Below, piece by piece: positions 37,829 through 40,442 of a stretch of DNA of 40,442 nucleotides. The DNA is taken from assembly GCA_047974325.1 (NCBI GenBank), contig JBKECE010000277.1, positions 1 to 40,442 of the forward strand, written 5' to 3'. Under the pieces are notes generated by a model. That model was not told the origin of the DNA and ran no database searches. It saw only the letters and a program-made list of their open reading frames with translations. Made by a program: the position numbers and the translations under genes. Numbering within the stretch: position 1 is the stretch's first letter; each line of letters opens with the position of its first letter. The DNA is from QVMP01 sp047974325 (GTDB taxonomy: Bacteria; Bacteroidota; Bacteroidia; Bacteroidales; Dysgonomonadaceae).

Positions 37829-39496
37829 ATGGAAGAACAGGTCAAGATTTATTGTAAAAATACAGAGTCATATCATAACATTCCTATAGGAAGCACTTTA
37901 TTGGAGATACAAAAATTACTGGATATTAAGATGAAATATCCAATCGTGAATTGCCGTGTCAATAATAAAACAGAGTCTCTATCCTTCAAGATATATAATC
38001 CGAAGATGATCGAATTCGTCAATTTGGGCGATTCTTCAGGCATGCGCACCTATGTACGGTCATTATGCTTCATTCTGGCAAAAGCTGTCTATGAAATAAA
38101 TCCCGGAACACAATTGAAGATTGAGCATCCAATCGCAAAAGGTTATTTCTGCACCATAACGGATGTGGAGTATCTCACACAGGCAAATGTGGATGCCATA
38201 AAGAATAAAATGCAGGAGCTGATAGATCAGGATCTACCCTTCATGGCTCTTGAAGAACCAACATTCGAAGTTGTGAAACTATTTCGGGAACAAGGATTTG
38301 AAGACAAAGCACTACTTCTTGAAACGTCAGACAATGTTTACTCGAAATATTATAGATTGGGTAATTATGTCGACTATTTCTACGGTTGCCTTGTCCCTTC
38401 TAGTGGCTATATCAATCTTTTCGATGTATGCCTCTATAAAGACGGTCTGCATTTGAGAGTACCCAACCGTGAAAACCCTGTCGAATTGGAACCAATGGTA
38501 GATCAATCAAAGATGTATAATGTCTATCAAGAACACTTCGATCTGACAAAAGTGACGGATGTGGAAAATGTAGGAGATTTGAATAAAGTGAGTAGAAATG
38601 GAGGTATTTCAAATGTAATTAAAATTTCCGAAGCATGGCAAGAGAAAACGATAGCTGATATTGCAGAACAAATTGTTGACAGGTTTAACGGTGGTGTACG
38701 AGTTGTACTCATTGCCGGTCCATCTTCTTCAGGAAAAACAACATTCCGCAAACGGCTCGAAGTGCAACTGATGGTAAATGGTATCAAACCGGTAGGTCTA
38801 TCTCTGGACGATTATTTCGTAAACAGAGAAGACACACCCAAAGATGAAACCGGAGAGTACGATTATGAGTCGCTTTATGCTCTGGATTTGGATTCTTTCA
38901 ATAAAGATCTAAATCAATTGTTAGACGGGCAGGAAGTTTCATTACCAACATTTAATTTCACCACCGGCAAAAGAGAATACAGAGGACATAAATTGAAAAT
39001 GGGAGAGCACAATGTTTTGGTAATTGAAGGTATTCATGCACTGAACCCCGAATTGACAAAACAAGTGAATGACAAAGCCAAGTTCATGATTTATGTATCT
39101 GCTTTGACTGTAATATCTTTAGACAATCACAATTGGATATCGACCTCTGACAATCGTCTGCTGAGACGTTTGGTACGTGACTTCAGGTATCGCAACTACT
39201 CGGCAATAGACACAATTTCGAGATGGAACAGTGTAAGAAAAGGTGAAGAAAAATGGATTTTTCCTTTTCAGGAAAACGCAGACGTTATGTTCAACTCAGC
39301 CATGTTGTACGAATTAGCAGCTCTACGTCCTTATGCAGAGCCTATCCTGATGCAAGTACCAAAAAATGTACCTGAATATTCCGAAGCCTATCGTTTTTTG
39401 AAATTTTTGAGTTATTTTAATTTTCTAGGAGACAGAGAATTGCCACCAACATCACTGTTGAGAGAATTTTTAGGAGGAAGTAGTTTTAAGTATTAA
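37829..39496 (+). CDS. TGS/SAD-uridine kinase-type nucleoside kinase (555 aa)
   Basis: A fusion typical of Bacteroidota and Thermotogae. An N-terminal TGS-like domain (about residues 1-65) and a threonyl-tRNA-synthetase-like second domain (about 70-260, with HPIAKGYFC) precede a uridine kinase-like P-loop domain. Its Walker A is GPSSSGKT (297-304), and LSLDDYFVNREDTP and VIEGIHALNPEL follow. The likely reaction is phosphorylation of uridine/cytidine or another nucleoside. The tRNA-synthetase-like front end lacks the aminoacylation core. It is a single gene, divergent from gpmA. Confidence 0.88.
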   Translation: MEEQVKIYCKNTESYHNIPIGSTLLEIQKLLDIKMKYPIVNCRVNNKTESLSFKIYNPKMIEFVNLGDSSGMRTYVRSLCFILAKAVYEINPGTQLKIEHPIAKGYFCTITDVEYLTQANVDAIKNKMQELIDQDLPFMALEEPTFEVVKLFREQGFEDKALLLETSDNVYSKYYRLGNYVDYFYGCLVPSSGYINLFDVCLYKDGLHLRVPNRENPVELEPMVDQSKMYNVYQEHFDLTKVTDVENVGDLNKVSRNGGISNVIKISEAWQEKTIADIAEQIVDRFNGGVRVVLIAGPSSSGKTTFRKRLEVQLMVNGIKPVGLSLDDYFVNREDTPKDETGEYDYESLYALDLDSFNKDLNQLLDGQEVSLPTFNFTTGKREYRGHKLKMGEHNVLVIEGIHALNPELTKQVNDKAKFMIYVSALTVISLDNHNWISTSDNRLLRRLVRDFRYRNYSAIDTISRWNSVRKGEEKWIFPFQENADVMFNSAMLYELAALRPYAEPILMQVPKNVPEYSEAYRFLKFLSYFNFLGDRELPPTSLLREFLGGSSFKY

Positions 39497-39531
39497 GAAT
39501 TTTAGAATAAGAATGCGCAAGGTACTCCTAG

Positions 39532-40359
39532 CTATAGCGTATCTTTGGCATCTTTATTATTATTCGAACCCATATTTTGCGGTTCGAAGGTTTCTTTCTC
39601 TTTTTCCAGTTGAATATATAGACTAAAATCATGCTCCTGCAAAGCATCTAATGCTTGCTTTGCTGCGTTTTGCTGAGATTCTTTTTTGGAATATCCGGTA
39701 GCTATGCCTGCTTCTTTTCCATATATATATATTGCTGTCGTAAAAACAGGATTGTTTTCTTCGTCAATATGAGTATCAGTTAGTTCAAAACAGACATTGA
39801 TTTTATTCTTCTGGCTCCATTCCAACAGACGCGATTTGAAGTTAGCTTCACTATTTGCAACAGTATCGAAGTTTAAATAAGTCTTGATCAGTCTCTCATC
39901 CACAAATTTCTTTGCAGCCCTGTAGCCCATATCCAAATATATTGCACCGATAAGAGCCTCCAGTGCATTCCCGTACATATGTGTTTTGTGTGATGTATTT
40001 TGTGCAGAAGCTACAATGAGTTTGTTTAATCCCAATTCAAGAGCCAATTTATTCAGAGTTTCACGCTTAACTATTTTTGAGCGCATATCTGTCAGGAATC
40101 CTTCTTTTTTATACTCAAACTCTTTGTAGACTATATCGGCAACAATGGCATCAAGAATGGCATCTCCAAGAAACTCGAGCCGCTCATTATTGATCCATTT
40201 TCCATCCTTAAGTTTGATCGAAGATGATTTATGCAAGAGTGCTTGTTGATATAGTGTAATATTATAAGGATAGAAATTTAGTATTTTAAAAAAAGAAACG
40301 TAAGGCTCTTTTCCCCTTTTAGGTAAAAGCCTTACGTTTCGATATATTTTTTTCAACAC
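39532..40359 (-). CDS. rnc: Ribonuclease III (275 aa), GTG start
   Basis: A double-strand-specific endoribonuclease for rRNA and mRNA processing. The catalytic domain has the signature NNERLEFLGDAILD (residues 57-70) with the acidic active-site residues, then the LEALIGAIYLDMG helix; a dsRNA-binding domain lies near 180-245 (ESQQNAAKQALDAL). The start is GTG at 40359-40357 (a TTG follows at once); no upstream ATG exists in frame. It begins 1 nt after the fabF stop. Codons 7-22 form a long hairpin in the mRNA. The C-terminus has a charged tail. Confidence 0.95.
   Translation of the reverse strand: MLKKIYRNVRLLPKRGKEPYVSFFKILNFYPYNITLYQQALLHKSSSIKLKDGKWINNERLEFLGDAILDAIVADIVYKEFEYKKEGFLTDMRSKIVKRETLNKLALELGLNKLIVASAQNTSHKTHMYGNALEALIGAIYLDMGYRAAKKFVDERLIKTYLNFDTVANSEANFKSRLLEWSQKNKINVCFELTDTHIDEENNPVFTTAIYIYGKEAGIATGYSKKESQQNAAKQALDALQEHDFSLYIQLEKEKETFEPQNMGSNNNKDAKDTL
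40295..40340 (-). promoter_or_regulatory. Long hairpin in the 5' coding region of rnc mRNA
   Basis: A 13-bp perfect stem (GAAACGTAAGGCT at 40295-40307 with AGCCTTACGTTTC at 40328-40340). The stem continues with TTT/AAA across one bulged base and a short CCT/AGG near the loop, giving about 19 bp in 46 nt. This is a plausible RNase III target within the gene for RNase III. Confidence 0.6.
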
Positions 40360-40360
40360 T

Positions 40361-40442
40361 TTACTTAGTAAACTTCTTGAGAATTACACATGCATTATGT
40401 CCACCAAAACCAAAAGTATTGGAAAGGGCAGCATTCACAACC
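40361..40442 (-). CDS. fabF: 3-oxoacyl-ACP synthase II (FabF), C-terminal 26 residues
   Basis: Only the end of the gene is visible. The residues NAALSNTFGFGGHNACVILK are the conserved C-terminal motif of FabF-type condensing enzymes (normally SNSFGFGGTNA). The stop TAA is at 40363-40361, one nucleotide before the rnc GTG. The fabF-rnc order is common in Bacteroidota. Confidence 0.9.
   Translation of the reverse strand, partial: VVNAALSNTFGFGGHNACVILKKFTK

Overview
The window looks like a chromosomal segment of a Bacteroidota (Bacteroidales) bacterium. The codon use is AT-rich and Shine-Dalgarno sites are scarce. Many promoters fit the phylum's own consensus (TTTG at -33, TAnnTTTG at -7). Two proteins carry type IX secretion (T9SS) C-terminal sorting domains. 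The TadA, PrmA, UvrB, TopB, long PurF, GlmS, FabF-Rnc and TGS-type nucleoside kinase proteins are Bacteroidales-like. Because T9SS is present, a Dysgonomonas- or Porphyromonas-related lineage is my best guess; I cannot name the species. I saw no rRNA, tRNA, CRISPR array or insertion sequence.

Layout: (1) 1-579, the truncated tadA and a small ribbon-helix-helix-like protein, translationally coupled. (2) 802-8911, the most interesting part: a tyrosine recombinase; then a 380-bp segment bounded by a perfect 32-bp inverted repeat that contains an ideal Bacteroidota promoter; then a small cytosolic protein, a small PVGD-type membrane protein, a 1480-residue FG-GAP T9SS surface protein and a second T9SS protein. 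I read this as a phase-variable surface locus whose promoter can be flipped. In this sequence the promoter points away from the surface genes, so the switch is probably OFF. (3) 9039-15819 (minus), a seven-gene operon for a YbhGFSR-like ABC-2 exporter with its own TolC and TetR regulator; the double ATPase known from YbhF is split into two genes here. The tetR promoter is a perfect match and has a candidate operator on the start site. (4) 16005-20344 (plus): prmA, uvrB, a NUDIX hydrolase and an unrecognised acidic protein. (5) 20419-27256: an SDR (minus), topB (plus), purF and glmS (minus). (6) 27511-33402 (plus): a MacAB-TolC-like efflux operon with two tandem paralogous permeases. (7) 33409-36560 (minus): gnd-zwf-pgl, the oxidative pentose phosphate pathway as a tight operon. 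(8) 36859-40442: gpmA (minus), a TGS/uridine-kinase-type nucleoside kinase (plus), rnc (minus) and the 3' end of fabF (minus).

How the genes work together: most are housekeeping genes for translation, DNA repair, nucleotide and amino-sugar synthesis, and central carbon flow. Two complete tripartite export pumps and one switchable surface-protein module sit among them. The main candidates for new biology are the invertible promoter with its T9SS cargo, and a long hairpin inside the first codons of rnc that looks like a self-regulatory RNase III target.
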